The position numbers and the translations under genes are program-made. From positions 1 through 64,000 of the forward strand of contig NZ_JANIDX010000005.1 of assembly GCF_026385485.1 (NCBI RefSeq): a DNA stretch of 64,000 nucleotides, given 5' to 3'. This document shows, piece after piece, positions 32,380 to 42,003 of this stretch (within the stretch, counting starts at the first letter, position 1; every line of letters starts with the position of its first letter). This DNA comes from Bombella pollinis (GTDB taxonomy: Bacteria > Pseudomonadota > Alphaproteobacteria > Acetobacterales > Acetobacteraceae). The notes beneath the pieces are model-generated. The model worked only from the letters and a program-made list of their open reading frames with translations, did no database searches and had not been told where the DNA came from.

Positions 32380-33926
32380 TAGAAATGTTCCCAGCCATCT
32401 TCATCATCAGAATGTGTTGGTAAGATTTTTCCATCCTGCTGAATCTCACCATGACGGCTGGCCAACAAAGGCGATGCTGCCTTTTGCTTCGTCCCCGCCG
32501 AGAAGACCGGTGCTCCTTCTTGCGGCAAGGCCTTTAGCTGGCTGCGGCCTAACAACGCACTATGCTCCGTGCCCCCCCCGATTGTGAAAGTTGCTAATGT
32601 TTCACGCAATTTAAGGGCTTGTGTCGTCAAATTATGGCTTGCCGCTGTGGATTGCTCGACCATCGCCGCATTTTGCTGGGTCATGCCATCCATACTGCTT
32701 ACCGCGTCAGAAACCTCCGCCAAACTACGCGCTTGCTCATCGGTGGCTTGGGTCACCACTTCAACACGCTCTGCCAGAGCCTCGGTGCCTTCTTCAACAT
32801 CCTGAAGCAACCCACTTGTCCGCGCAACAAGGCGTACACCCTCTTGCACATGGGCTGTAGCGGTCTCTAACACATCACGAATCATATCAGCCGCTTTGGC
32901 AGATTGCTCCGCTAGGGATTGCACCTCTTTTGCAACCACTGCAAAACCACGGCCCGCCTCACCAGCACGCGCCGCCTCTACGCTCGCATTCAACGCAAGA
33001 ACATTGGTTTTAAACGCAATATCACTCACCGAGCGCGTAATCTGCACAATATCATCTGATGATGTTTTGATAGAGTTCATCGCCTCACGAGTCTGCTCCA
33101 TCCCCGTAGAGGCTGTCTTAACCTTCTGCAACGTCTCTCTAGTCTCATTACTAGCATAAGAGCAGTTGCTCACTGTGGTTTGAAACCCCGCTGAGATAGA
33201 TTTTACAAAGGATGTAACCTGCCCAAGGCTCGCCGCCTGACGCTCTGTCCGTTTTGCAAGGTCATCAGAGGCTGTGGAGATTTCGCTCGCCCCATTAGCA
33301 ATCATATTGGAGCTTTCTGCCACAGCCGAAAGTGCCGCCCCTAACCCCGCTAAAGAGCCATTAAAAGCCTCCCGCACTGGGCCAAACTCCCCACTAAATA
33401 ACTCGCTCATGATGCGGATGGAGAGATCCCCTTGCGCTAATCGTTGCAAAGCACGGTTTAGCTCCTCTACAACAGAATGAGTTCGCACCTCACGTTCACG
33501 CAGCTCCTCCATGGCCTCCATGGCTTTATTAGCCGCTTCACCATGCGCTTTTTCTGCCGCTTTTTGCTCCTGCAAACTCACCGCTAAAGAGGCAAGCAGC
33601 TTACCAAGCCGCCCTACACAATTCTTACGGCCTTCATATTGGCTAATATCTGGTGTGTAGCCCTCATCTAAAGCGGCACCCATACCCATCAAACGCTCTA
33701 CAGGCTCTGTTAAAGCTTTTGTAAGAAAAAGCCATACGCCCCATACTAGCAACATGCCAAAAACAAGCGTACCGACATTAATAAATGCAACACTATCAAA
33801 CTGCTTCTTTTGGAGATAACCCACCCCCTCCACAAGCAGCTGCACCGCTAGATAAAACTCAATCGCCAACATCGCTACACGCACTTGCACGCGGAACAAA
33901 GCATCTCTGTAAAGCCATTTGAACAT
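32379..33926 (-). CDS. Methyl-accepting chemotaxis protein
   Basis: A 515-residue receptor. Two membrane segments (residues about 12-35 and 46-67) are separated by only about 10 residues, so there is no periplasmic sensor domain. A HAMP region follows, then the signalling hairpin with the conserved FKTNVLALNASVEAARAGEAGRGFAVVA core. The C-terminus is GWEHF, matching the xWxxF pentapeptide that tethers CheR. It is the first gene of the che operon. Confidence 0.95.
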   Translation of the reverse strand: MFKWLYRDALFRVQVRVAMLAIEFYLAVQLLVEGVGYLQKKQFDSVAFINVGTLVFGMLLVWGVWLFLTKALTEPVERLMGMGAALDEGYTPDISQYEGRKNCVGRLGKLLASLAVSLQEQKAAEKAHGEAANKAMEAMEELREREVRTHSVVEELNRALQRLAQGDLSIRIMSELFSGEFGPVREAFNGSLAGLGAALSAVAESSNMIANGASEISTASDDLAKRTERQAASLGQVTSFVKSISAGFQTTVSNCSYASNETRETLQKVKTASTGMEQTREAMNSIKTSSDDIVQITRSVSDIAFKTNVLALNASVEAARAGEAGRGFAVVAKEVQSLAEQSAKAADMIRDVLETATAHVQEGVRLVARTSGLLQDVEEGTEALAERVEVVTQATDEQARSLAEVSDAVSSMDGMTQQNAAMVEQSTAASHNLTTQALKLRETLATFTIGGGTEHSALLGRSQLKALPQEGAPVFSAGTKQKAASPLLASRHGEIQQDGKILPTHSDDEDGWEHF

Positions 33927-34181
33927 CAGACTCCTCCCTTCCCTCCAGAAGATCCCCGTTCAGCATGGCCAATATCCCCCACCGGGCTGCGAAATTACAA
34001 GACATAAGCCTTATTATAGCCATATGAATTATGACCATGCCACAATTTAACCTTAAATAAGGCAGAATATCAGCAAAAAGAAGGCTATTTATCAAAAAAT
34101 AGACATAATATAGGATTTCATTTACCTTCCATTAGCTCATTTTAACTTTATTTGATCCTGTTAATTTGTGGAGAATACAGC

Positions 34182-35027
34182 TCATTTAGCAATATTACAA
34201 TCCACCGGACTATTAAGACGATTCATCGCATCAGGGCTTAATTTACGAATACCTGCTAAATATTGTGACAAAACATTAGCCCGGTCTGGCGTCATATTTC
34301 CAATAACTTCAGAAATACGGCGCGGTATCATATGTTGTGCTACCGGGACCATGACGCGCATATCCAATACATCAAACATAGCGGCAGCATCACGCGGGGA
34401 CATTTGCTCATAAATGCGCGCGAGCCGGTCAATACTATGCTCCACATCTTGGCGGCGTTGGTCTTGCTCAGCAGATAGTTCCGAAGCATTACGTCCTAAC
34501 GCTTGCAACTTCTCATCAAGTTCTTTTTGCTCAGCTTCAAGGCTTTTTTGTTGCTGCTTTAAAGCCTCTGCCTGCCCTTGCATCGCCTGACGATGAGCCA
34601 AGATTTCCTCATTTAACCCCTGCTCTGCCGTTTTAACACGCGGCTCCAACGCATCCTCATCTTTCTCTCCAGAGGCCGGGTCCCCTTCTGCCAAACCATT
34701 AAGCGGCGTCCATCCCTGTAATTTATTGACATAAACGCGCACTGTAGTCGGATGCGTCTTTTTCGGCACTGCACCCGTTGCTGTAGGCTGAAGGGGCGTT
34801 TTCTCGCCATCACTCCGGGCTGCTATTACCCCCTTCTTCTCCAGCTCTGCACCATTCTTTGGGGGCTCCTTCTCCGTATTAGGCTGGCTAATCTGCGCCG
34901 CGAGAGAATGAAGATTCAACGCCAAAAGGACCGTCATCAAACAGGAGGCAAGATTTGTAATCTTACTAAGGGAAAAGCCCGGTTTTTTCACAGCCCTAGC
35001 ACGTCCTCTCATAATATCCGTCCTCAT
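34182..35027 (-). CDS. Motility protein MotE-like
   Basis: A 281-residue protein with an N-terminal membrane segment (LASCLMTVLLALNLHSLA), a coiled coil (about 120-200, LKQQQKSLEAEQKELDEKLQAL) and a C-terminal MgtE-N/FliG-like domain (IYEQMSPRDAAAMFDVLDMRVMVPVAQHMIPRRISEVIGNM). This is the MotE layout of alphaproteobacteria, where MotE is a chaperone for MotC. No MotC is in the window. It is in the operon with flgB/flgC. Confidence 0.8.
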   Translation of the reverse strand: MRTDIMRGRARAVKKPGFSLSKITNLASCLMTVLLALNLHSLAAQISQPNTEKEPPKNGAELEKKGVIAARSDGEKTPLQPTATGAVPKKTHPTTVRVYVNKLQGWTPLNGLAEGDPASGEKDEDALEPRVKTAEQGLNEEILAHRQAMQGQAEALKQQQKSLEAEQKELDEKLQALGRNASELSAEQDQRRQDVEHSIDRLARIYEQMSPRDAAAMFDVLDMRVMVPVAQHMIPRRISEVIGNMTPDRANVLSQYLAGIRKLSPDAMNRLNSPVDCNIAK

Positions 35028-35057
35028 ACCCGGCGCAGTGCAAACAACACCGCTTCC

Positions 35058-35468
35058 TCAATCCCGCATGACATTAATAGCGCGCGTCAACATAGCGCGT
35101 GTTACCTGCAAGGCATTCAAATTAGCCTCATATGAATGTTGAGCGTCATGACTATCCATAATCTCTACAATGGAACTCACATTCGGCATCTTCACATAGC
35201 CTTGCTCATTAGCCGCAGGATGGGCCGGGTCGTACCGCATTTGGAAGTCGGATTGATCCTCCCCAACCGAACGTATCGCAACGCTGGAAACGCCACTGGC
35301 ACGATCCAACGATTCTTTAAAGGTTACAATTTTACGGCGATACGGGTCCGCTCCCGGCGATGCTCCTGTCGTCTCAGCATTTGCAAGATTCTCCGCCGCA
35401 ACACGCAAACGTGCTGTTTGTGCCCGCATCCCAGCGGCTGAAACACCAATTGTATCAGAAAAATCCAT
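35058..35468 (-). CDS. flgC: Flagellar proximal rod protein FlgC
   Basis: A 136-residue rod protein. The N-terminal DFSDTIGVSAAGMRAQTARLRVAAENLANAETT motif and the C-terminal YEANLNALQVTRAMLTRAINVM helix are the axial-protein ends that form the rod. It follows flgB by 43 bp. Confidence 0.95.
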   Translation of the reverse strand: MDFSDTIGVSAAGMRAQTARLRVAAENLANAETTGASPGADPYRRKIVTFKESLDRASGVSSVAIRSVGEDQSDFQMRYDPAHPAANEQGYVKMPNVSSIVEIMDSHDAQHSYEANLNALQVTRAMLTRAINVMRD

Positions 35469-35511
35469 CTCTCATCCCTCTCACACTCAAAACAAAACCA
35501 TAAAGCAAGGC

Positions 35512-35919
35512 TTATTGCCCGCCAGAACTGCCCAAAGCCATGCCGTACATGCCCATATAACGGCCATAAACGGTTGTCGCGAAACGCTGCTGGTCACTTG
35601 TTTGCGCAATTTTGCCTAGCTCATCTTCCAAAACCACACGGTTACCATCCAAAGAGGCACGCCCCCCTTCTCGCTTAGCGTGGCTCTCCCCTGCTGGCCC
35701 TAGCATATGCCCCGGCTGTGTACGCTTTAACGCCACCATATGTGCCGCATTCACCACACCCTGAAACGGCGTAACATCTTTAGGGCTATAATGCGGCGTG
35801 TTGGCATTAGCGACATTCCCTGCCAACACGGATTCACGATTTTGCAGCCAACTCATCCGCCGCTCCGCAAGGTGGAGAAGATCCGTGCCCTGCCCCGGCC
35901 CTGTTATCATATTACTCAT
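35512..35919 (-). CDS. flgB: Flagellar proximal rod protein FlgB
   Basis: A 135-residue rod protein with the axial N-terminus (LAERRMSWLQNRESVLAGNVANANTPHY). The middle has the short DEL GKI insertion typical of FlgB. The C-terminal helix (YGRYMGMYGMALG) is shorter than in FlgC. It lies downstream of the large TPR-like gene. Confidence 0.93.
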   Translation of the reverse strand: MSNMITGPGQGTDLLHLAERRMSWLQNRESVLAGNVANANTPHYSPKDVTPFQGVVNAAHMVALKRTQPGHMLGPAGESHAKREGGRASLDGNRVVLEDELGKIAQTSDQQRFATTVYGRYMGMYGMALGSSGGQ

Positions 35920-35956
35920 CGCGCTCTATCCTTTCCCCATCCGCTTTAGGCCATTC

Positions 35957-38734
35957 CTAATCTTGTTCTGGCGAGACAAGCAGTTGGAACATACGCCCTG
36001 CATCGCCCTCAAAAGGACGTTCACCTACGCGGTTTTTAATCCAATTCAGCATACCCACATCCCCCGCACGGGACGCATCAGAGGCAAAACGTAAGGCCAA
36101 AAGCTGCTGCGATACGTCCAAGGCCCCTTGCTCTGGCAAGTCATGCTCTACCATGCCGCGCAAATCCGCTATTGCAGCAGGCCACTCCTCCCGATTTTCA
36201 TGCAAGCGCGCCCGCATATCGGCCCCTTGAGAAGATTGGTCGGCACTAAGCAAATAAAGGGCGATTTCTGGCTTGCCAGACGCCGCAGCCATACGCGCCA
36301 TAATGCGATTCCGCTCAGCCGCTTCCTGCGGGGGCATGGGGTTAGGAGCCGTTTGCGCTAATGTGGCAGAGGCTTCATCAAACAAGCCGCGCTTAATTTC
36401 ATTCTCTGCCAACATATCCCCACCGGCTGCCCGCTTTTGTGGGTCAGTTATCATGGGGATGGCCGTTGTCATGGCCTCACCAGCTTTATCAGCTAACCCT
36501 AACCGCCCCAAAAGCTGGCCATAAGAAAGCTGCAAAGTCCCTTTTTGGTCACTTGGCAAAAGGTCTGGCAAATAAGCCCGCATGAGCGCAGCCCCACGCA
36601 CCAACGCCGCTTCATCCTGTGGGGATTGCCCAGCCGATGCCCCATGAGGCAAGTCCTGCATTAAGCCTGTTAAAGCCTTGCCTAAAAGAACCTGTATACG
36701 CGCCGGGTCTTGTTGAAGTGGTGTATCCTCCACTTGATTAAGGGCTTGCAAAGCGGCTTCCCATTTTTTTGCACGAATATTCGCCCCAGCCCGCAACATA
36801 TTCACCACACCATCACGCCCTGCAAGGCGAGCATCAGGCAGGAGAGAAGCATATTGCCGCGCCGCTTTCTCAGAGTCGATATGCCCATCACGCACGCTGA
36901 GGGCTATGCCTTCCTCCATCGCTTTTTCCGCCACGATAGGGTCTTTATCAACAGACAAATCCTCCAAGAGATGGATCGCCTCATCCTCACGCCCAGAGCG
37001 TAACGCACGCACCGCCTTCGCAAATTGATACGCACTCCCCTCCGGCAGATGGTCCAAAGCATGCCATTCTGCTGAGCCGCCATGGCGGGCGATGGTTTCT
37101 GCCGCGATGGGCAGCAAGAAGGACCGCAACGGCTCTGGATAATTCATCAAACGGGGCATATCGCGGGCAAGAAGATGAGCCGCCTCGCTATCCTTCCCTC
37201 CTGCTAGAGCTTCATAAAGCCCCTGCCAGAGCTTCGTTGCGCGTATAGCCTGCTCCGGCCATTGCTGCATGAGCTGTGAGGCCCCTTTCATCTGGCCTGT
37301 CAGCAAATCCGTCGCTGCCAGAAAGAAGCGCACATCCGGGCGAAAGGCTTCCTCCGGGTCATCCTCCAAAGCGACATCCATAATCGCCCGTGCCTCGGGG
37401 AAGATTCCAACCCCTAACGCCGCTTGTGCTGCCTCAAACCGTTTTTTAAACCGCTCTCCCGGTGTGGAATCAGCCGCCGCGATTAAGGCATGGCGATAAC
37501 GCTCTTGTGCTTGGGCTGGGGTGAGATTTTTAAGCCCTAACCAATTTAAATCTACATCACTGGCATAAATCGCACGATCCAAATCCGACAAAGGACGACC
37601 ATCCGCACGTTGGAGGAGGTCCCCTTTAGCAACGGCCTTCATCGTCACCTGTGGCGGCTCATGCTGAGCAATGACGATCCCCTCCAGAGAGGGCCATACG
37701 TCATAATCCACTCCCCGCCGTAAAGAGAGCATCCCACCATCATCTAAAACCGTTGTCCCTACTAATAAGGGCGTATTTGAGACGGGGTCTTCAACCGAGA
37801 AAACACGTCCCGGCTTCCGCATAGGGAAGTAAAGACCATCCTCACGCAATGTTGGGCTAATTTCACGCCTATCGGTATAATCAACAGCAGGCGGTGGTTG
37901 ATCACCTAACACCCAGCCATTACTTTGCTGCGAGAGATATAAAGCCCGTGTATCTGGCACAGGCAGAGTAATCATCGTTACATCGGGTAAAGCCGTCACA
38001 CTCAACTGTGCAAACATGCCATCCCCACGCAGGGCCGCTATGTCCATAGGGTGGCGGCCATCCACCAAAATGATGAGACGGTCCCCACTTTGATACGCCG
38101 CTATCCCCATCTGCCCCGGTACAGGGATAAGAATCCGATTGCGTGAAGATGCTGTTGCAGCCGGTATATGCCCCACTGCCTGAGAGGGAACAGACGCATC
38201 CCCTACCCCTGCGGCAAGCCCCACCGCTCCCGCAGCAGCTGGGTGACCCTCCGGTTTGGTGGCAGTCACCTCCGCTGGCTGTATCGTATGAGGTGGACGC
38301 GCCACTTTCTTCACAGAATGAGTAGAACTCTCTTTAGGAGCTTTTCCTCCCTGTGGACCACCAACGCCAAGCACATGCACACCCCAGCCAGCGGGCAATT
38401 CATCCAATAAAGGATCCCCCGGCTTAATGTGCATTTGCCCTAATGTTTCACTATTAGCGACATTTTCAGCATGGTGCGATGCAGCCGCTTTGCGTTGATG
38501 CTTCGCCCCACGAGTGATGCGCGCCGAATGTGCATGAGGGGACGATGGCACAGCAAAAGCCGATGATGCCAACAGCACCCTCCGGCTCCCACCGTCATAC
38601 CCCCCGATGAGGAGCATACCCACAGCACCATAACAAGCTGTCCGCCATCCCAATACGGGCAGCCGCCGCACAGCCTTACGAACAGCGCGCATCATCGTGC
38701 TGCAATCCCTCATCATATCATTCCGCTCACGCAT
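35957..38734 (-). CDS. Large TPR-like secreted or membrane-anchored protein in flagellar operon
   Basis: A 925-residue protein, by far the largest unknown in the locus. An N-terminal membrane segment (CYGAVGMLLIGGY) and an AFA-like cleavage region suggest export. Residues 60-200 are low-complexity and proline/alanine-rich. From about residue 390 to the end it is a long series of helical repeats resembling TPRs (for example FEAAQAALGVGIFPEARAIMDVALEDDP and YGQLLGRLGLADKAGEAMTT). No enzyme motif is seen. It is in the same operon as flgB and flgC, so a rod-assembly or motor-associated scaffold role is inferred. Confidence 0.75.
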   Translation of the reverse strand: MRERNDMMRDCSTMMRAVRKAVRRLPVLGWRTACYGAVGMLLIGGYDGGSRRVLLASSAFAVPSSPHAHSARITRGAKHQRKAAASHHAENVANSETLGQMHIKPGDPLLDELPAGWGVHVLGVGGPQGGKAPKESSTHSVKKVARPPHTIQPAEVTATKPEGHPAAAGAVGLAAGVGDASVPSQAVGHIPAATASSRNRILIPVPGQMGIAAYQSGDRLIILVDGRHPMDIAALRGDGMFAQLSVTALPDVTMITLPVPDTRALYLSQQSNGWVLGDQPPPAVDYTDRREISPTLREDGLYFPMRKPGRVFSVEDPVSNTPLLVGTTVLDDGGMLSLRRGVDYDVWPSLEGIVIAQHEPPQVTMKAVAKGDLLQRADGRPLSDLDRAIYASDVDLNWLGLKNLTPAQAQERYRHALIAAADSTPGERFKKRFEAAQAALGVGIFPEARAIMDVALEDDPEEAFRPDVRFFLAATDLLTGQMKGASQLMQQWPEQAIRATKLWQGLYEALAGGKDSEAAHLLARDMPRLMNYPEPLRSFLLPIAAETIARHGGSAEWHALDHLPEGSAYQFAKAVRALRSGREDEAIHLLEDLSVDKDPIVAEKAMEEGIALSVRDGHIDSEKAARQYASLLPDARLAGRDGVVNMLRAGANIRAKKWEAALQALNQVEDTPLQQDPARIQVLLGKALTGLMQDLPHGASAGQSPQDEAALVRGAALMRAYLPDLLPSDQKGTLQLSYGQLLGRLGLADKAGEAMTTAIPMITDPQKRAAGGDMLAENEIKRGLFDEASATLAQTAPNPMPPQEAAERNRIMARMAAASGKPEIALYLLSADQSSQGADMRARLHENREEWPAAIADLRGMVEHDLPEQGALDVSQQLLALRFASDASRAGDVGMLNWIKNRVGERPFEGDAGRMFQLLVSPEQD

Positions 38735-38783
38735 TCCTCTCCCCGCCCGGCCGCGATTCGGTCCGCACGGCCCTTACAGGCCC

Positions 38784-39029
38784 TTAACCCAACAAGCTGG
38801 CAAAGCTGGCTGTAGCGGAGTTTTTACGCACGCCTTTTGCGCTGGGAACCACCTGCCCTGTCGCATCAAGCTGCATAGACGCTTGCGCCCCATTGCTACG
38901 CTGGGAGGAGATTTGTACGCGCCCCGCATTTTGCGGCCGCACCGCCTTACGCGCCTCACGCGCTTGTTGAACCGTATGCATCTTCATAGAAGACGCTAAC
39001 TGAGAGGCTAGTGACGCTTCTGACATCAT
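38784..39029 (-). CDS. Small unknown protein of flagellar operon
   Basis: An 81-residue protein with AAGGA 5 nt before ATG 39029. It is rich in Ser, Ala and Gln, basic in the middle (QQAREARKAVRPQ) and has no hydrophobic segment. It is first in the operon leading to the TPR-like gene, flgB, flgC and motE. No function is known. Confidence 0.6.
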   Translation of the reverse strand: MMSEASLASQLASSMKMHTVQQAREARKAVRPQNAGRVQISSQRSNGAQASMQLDATGQVVPSAKGVRKNSATASFASLLG

Positions 39030-39252
39030 TTTATCCTTACATTAGGGTTTAGAACCACATCTATTGGCTTTTGATAGCGAATCAAAACCCAAAAACAAAG
39101 CCAATTAAGCATATAACTTTTAACAAGCCATAAAATTGCCTTATTTTTTGAGAAAATTATGGAATTATTTTTATGCAAGCATTACAAAAGCCCATGAAGT
39201 CCTTGTACCTCACGGTGCAGCCTCTCTCATTTATAGGAGTGTTCCCAAGGCC

Positions 39253-39609
39253 ATGTCCCTTTCCAGCATTGCCAGCACCACAGCACAAAGCTTTGATGCC
39301 GGGCAGGCCTATGGTCGTGCCCAACAGCTTACTCAAGCAACCCGCTTAGAAAATGCTGCCCCCATGACAGATGCCGACACAAGCGATGCTGTCTCTAGCT
39401 TCAGCTCTGTTTTAAGCACTGCCATTAAAGGGGCCATTAACACAGGCAAAGTAGCGGAGAGCCAAACGGCCCTTGCCCTCTCTGGCAAAGGCAATATGTC
39501 CGATGTTGTGGCCTCTGTTGAAGAAGCAAAACTCACCTTGCAAACCGTCACAACATTACGGGATCGCTTTGTGAGCGCCTATCAAGACGTTATGCGGATG
39601 TCCATTTAA
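39253..39609 (+). CDS. fliE: Flagellar hook-basal body protein FliE
   Basis: ATG 39253 (MSLSSIASTTAQS) gives 118 residues, the usual FliE length; upstream in-frame sequence is in the divergent promoter region and is not coding. The C-terminal VVASVEEAKLTLQTVTTLRDRFVSAYQDVMRMSI is the FliE signature. It joins the MS ring to the rod. It is divergent from the operon at 39029; the 223-bp gap must hold both promoters. Confidence 0.93.
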   Translation: MSLSSIASTTAQSFDAGQAYGRAQQLTQATRLENAAPMTDADTSDAVSSFSSVLSTAIKGAINTGKVAESQTALALSGKGNMSDVVASVEEAKLTLQTVTTLRDRFVSAYQDVMRMSI

Positions 39610-39651
39610 GCCTTATTAGGCAATAACAGCCAATTACGAGGGGAGCACCCA

Positions 39652-39927
39652 ATGGGGCACGCGGTTGATGTGCAGGAAATACTGCGTCAAACACTTCTTG
39701 TTGCCGTCAAACTTGGGGCCCCCTCCCTATTGGCATCCCTATTAGCGGGGCTATGTGTCTCACTCTTTCAAGCGATGACACAAATTAGCGAAGCTACACT
39801 CTCCTTTGTACCAAAATTCATTGCGGCAACAGCAACGCTGATACTCACAGCCTCCTTCATGCACGCCACCATCCATGCCTATGCAGAGCTGATTTTTGAT
39901 CAACTCATCAAGGCTGGGGGCATCTAA
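39652..39927 (+). CDS. fliQ: Flagellar export protein FliQ
   Basis: A 91-residue protein with two membrane helices (LASLLAGLCVSLFQAMTQISEATLSF is the conserved block). It is part of the type III export gate FliPQR. It is one base from the fliR start. Confidence 0.95.
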   Translation: MGHAVDVQEILRQTLLVAVKLGAPSLLASLLAGLCVSLFQAMTQISEATLSFVPKFIAATATLILTASFMHATIHAYAELIFDQLIKAGGI

Positions 39928-40764
39928 ATGAACAGCCTAGCCGATTTCTTTGGCTCGCCTGACCTTGCCGCACCTCATGGCTCTATCGCCATCCTAACAG
40001 GCATATTTGTCATCATCCTCTGCCGTGTTAGTGCCGTAGTTATGCTCGCCCCTGGCCTTGGAGAAATGGGAGCCCCCGCCCGTATCCGAGCAGGGCTATG
40101 CTTAGGGATAACCATCGCCCTTTTACCCGTCATTCAGCAACGACTCATCGCCGTCTCTGGCGAGGCGTTGCGTATGCCCTCTATGTTGCTCAAGCTCATT
40201 GCAGGGGAACTTCTTTGTGGGTTTTTCCTCGGCATGATGGCGCGGCTTCTGAGCCTTTCCCTCGCTATTGCGGGGCAAATTATCGCCGTCTTTACCGGGA
40301 TGGCAAGCGTCATCCAAACTGATAGCCAATTAGGAGCTTCCAGCACAGCCGTCAGCCATATGACCAATGCTTTGGCCCCCATCATCCTTTTTGCAACAGG
40401 GCTCTACGCCCTCCCTCTTTTTGCGATTTCTGGCTCTTATACACTCTTTCCAGCAGGGCATCTTACCGCCCTCCTTGTGGGGGATATGACAAAAGATATA
40501 ACCCATATTGTCAGTGTTAGCTTCCTCATCGGGATGCAACTTGCCGCCCCTTATATTCTAATAGGGACATTATGGCCTGCCATGCTGGGGGTGCTTAACC
40601 GGCTAATGCCCTCCATACAAGTCTATTCCCTTGCCATCCCCGCACAGATTCTAGGGGGGATTTTGCTCCTAGCCTTACTCATACAAATCCTTACCAGCAC
40701 ATGGGCAGAGAAAATGCAGCTCTATCTCTCCACCCTGCCCGGCCTTGGGCTAACCACCCCCTAA
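39928..40764 (+). CDS. fliR: Flagellar export protein FliR
   Basis: A 278-residue, highly hydrophobic gate component with about six membrane segments, including VVMLAPGLGEMGAPARIRAGLCLG and GELLCGFFLGMMARL. It forms the export gate with FliP and FliQ. It starts immediately after fliQ. FliP is not in the window. Confidence 0.95.
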   Translation: MNSLADFFGSPDLAAPHGSIAILTGIFVIILCRVSAVVMLAPGLGEMGAPARIRAGLCLGITIALLPVIQQRLIAVSGEALRMPSMLLKLIAGELLCGFFLGMMARLLSLSLAIAGQIIAVFTGMASVIQTDSQLGASSTAVSHMTNALAPIILFATGLYALPLFAISGSYTLFPAGHLTALLVGDMTKDITHIVSVSFLIGMQLAAPYILIGTLWPAMLGVLNRLMPSIQVYSLAIPAQILGGILLLALLIQILTSTWAEKMQLYLSTLPGLGLTTP

Positions 40765-40770
40765 CATCAT

Positions 40771-41880
40771 ATGGCAGAAGAAAATGGCAGCGGCGGGGGT
40801 GAAAAGACCCAAGACCCAACAGAAAAACGCCTCCAAAAAGCACGCGAAGATGGCAATATTGCTCAATCGAAAGAGCTGCTCATCCTCGTTGCCTTAGGCA
40901 CGTTTTTGCTCGTTTTTGCGCTGACCATTCCTAACGCAGCACGGCAATTTATCCGGGAGATGAATGGCATCTTCCTTCATTTTGACTTTGTAGGTCAGGA
41001 CCCCGCGGCCCTCTATGGCTTTACCCTCCATGCTCTTACAGCAGGCCTCCACCTCATTGGCCCTCTTATGGGCACAGGGGCCTGTGCTATTTTAATCGGC
41101 GGGTTGTTACAAACGGGTTTCCTCTTTCGCCCCCAAAGTTTGCAGCCTGATATAAGCCGCCTCTCCCCGCTCAAGGGCCTCAAGCGAATCGTCAGTGTGA
41201 ATAATCTGATCGAGTTGCTAAAAACCATCGCTAAATTCGCCGTCTTTGGCGTTATCCTTTACAAGGTTGCCTTACAAACGGTTGATTTAGCCCCACAAAC
41301 AGAACGCTGGACGCCGTATCAACTTATTGATGCCATGAAATCTTGGTTCGTCTATGCGGGTTTTATGGTGCTGGCCATACAATGCGTCATCACAGGGCTC
41401 GATGAGGTCTGGACGCGCTATCATCGCTTCGCCAAATTACGGATGAGCTTGCAAGATATTAAAGATGAAATGAAACAAACGGAGGGGGACCCGCAAATTA
41501 AGGCCCGCCTTAGGCAGCTACGCCAAAGCCGCTCCCGCCGACAGATGATGAAGGCTGTGAAAGAGGCCACCGTTATTGTCGTCAACCCTACCCATTATGC
41601 CGTAGCGATTCTTTACGACCAAAACAGCAACACAGCCCCGCATATTGTTGCTAAAGGTATGGATGATCTGGCTTTTCGCATCCGCGATATTGCCCGCAAA
41701 GCGCGAATCCCCGTTATCTCCAACCCGCCTTTAGCACGCTCTTTGCACAGCCTCCCTCTTGATAGTGAAATCCCCGAGGAGTTTTGGAAGCCCGTTGCTA
41801 CAATTATTGCCTATGTGATGCGCCTTAAAACCCCCGGCGCACGCGCGCAGCTTCCTACAGAGACATCATCATCTCTTTAA
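40771..41880 (+). CDS. flhB: Flagellar export switch protein FlhB
   Basis: A 369-residue protein. It has the N-terminal EKTQDPTEKRLQKAREDGNIAQSKEL block, four membrane segments, and the cytoplasmic autocleavage site NPTH in VVVNPTHYAVAILYD. Cleavage there switches export from rod/hook to filament substrates. It is 6 bp after fliR. Confidence 0.96.
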   Translation: MAEENGSGGGEKTQDPTEKRLQKAREDGNIAQSKELLILVALGTFLLVFALTIPNAARQFIREMNGIFLHFDFVGQDPAALYGFTLHALTAGLHLIGPLMGTGACAILIGGLLQTGFLFRPQSLQPDISRLSPLKGLKRIVSVNNLIELLKTIAKFAVFGVILYKVALQTVDLAPQTERWTPYQLIDAMKSWFVYAGFMVLAIQCVITGLDEVWTRYHRFAKLRMSLQDIKDEMKQTEGDPQIKARLRQLRQSRSRRQMMKAVKEATVIVVNPTHYAVAILYDQNSNTAPHIVAKGMDDLAFRIRDIARKARIPVISNPPLARSLHSLPLDSEIPEEFWKPVATIIAYVMRLKTPGARAQLPTETSSSL

Positions 41881-42003
41881 AAAACCTTTATGTAACTCCT
41901 TATTCATGAAATAAGCATGTTATATTTGATTTGAATAGAAAGACATGTCTAATTTATGCCATAGAATAACCTTAATTCATGTGTCAGAACCAAGGATAGA
42001 ATC

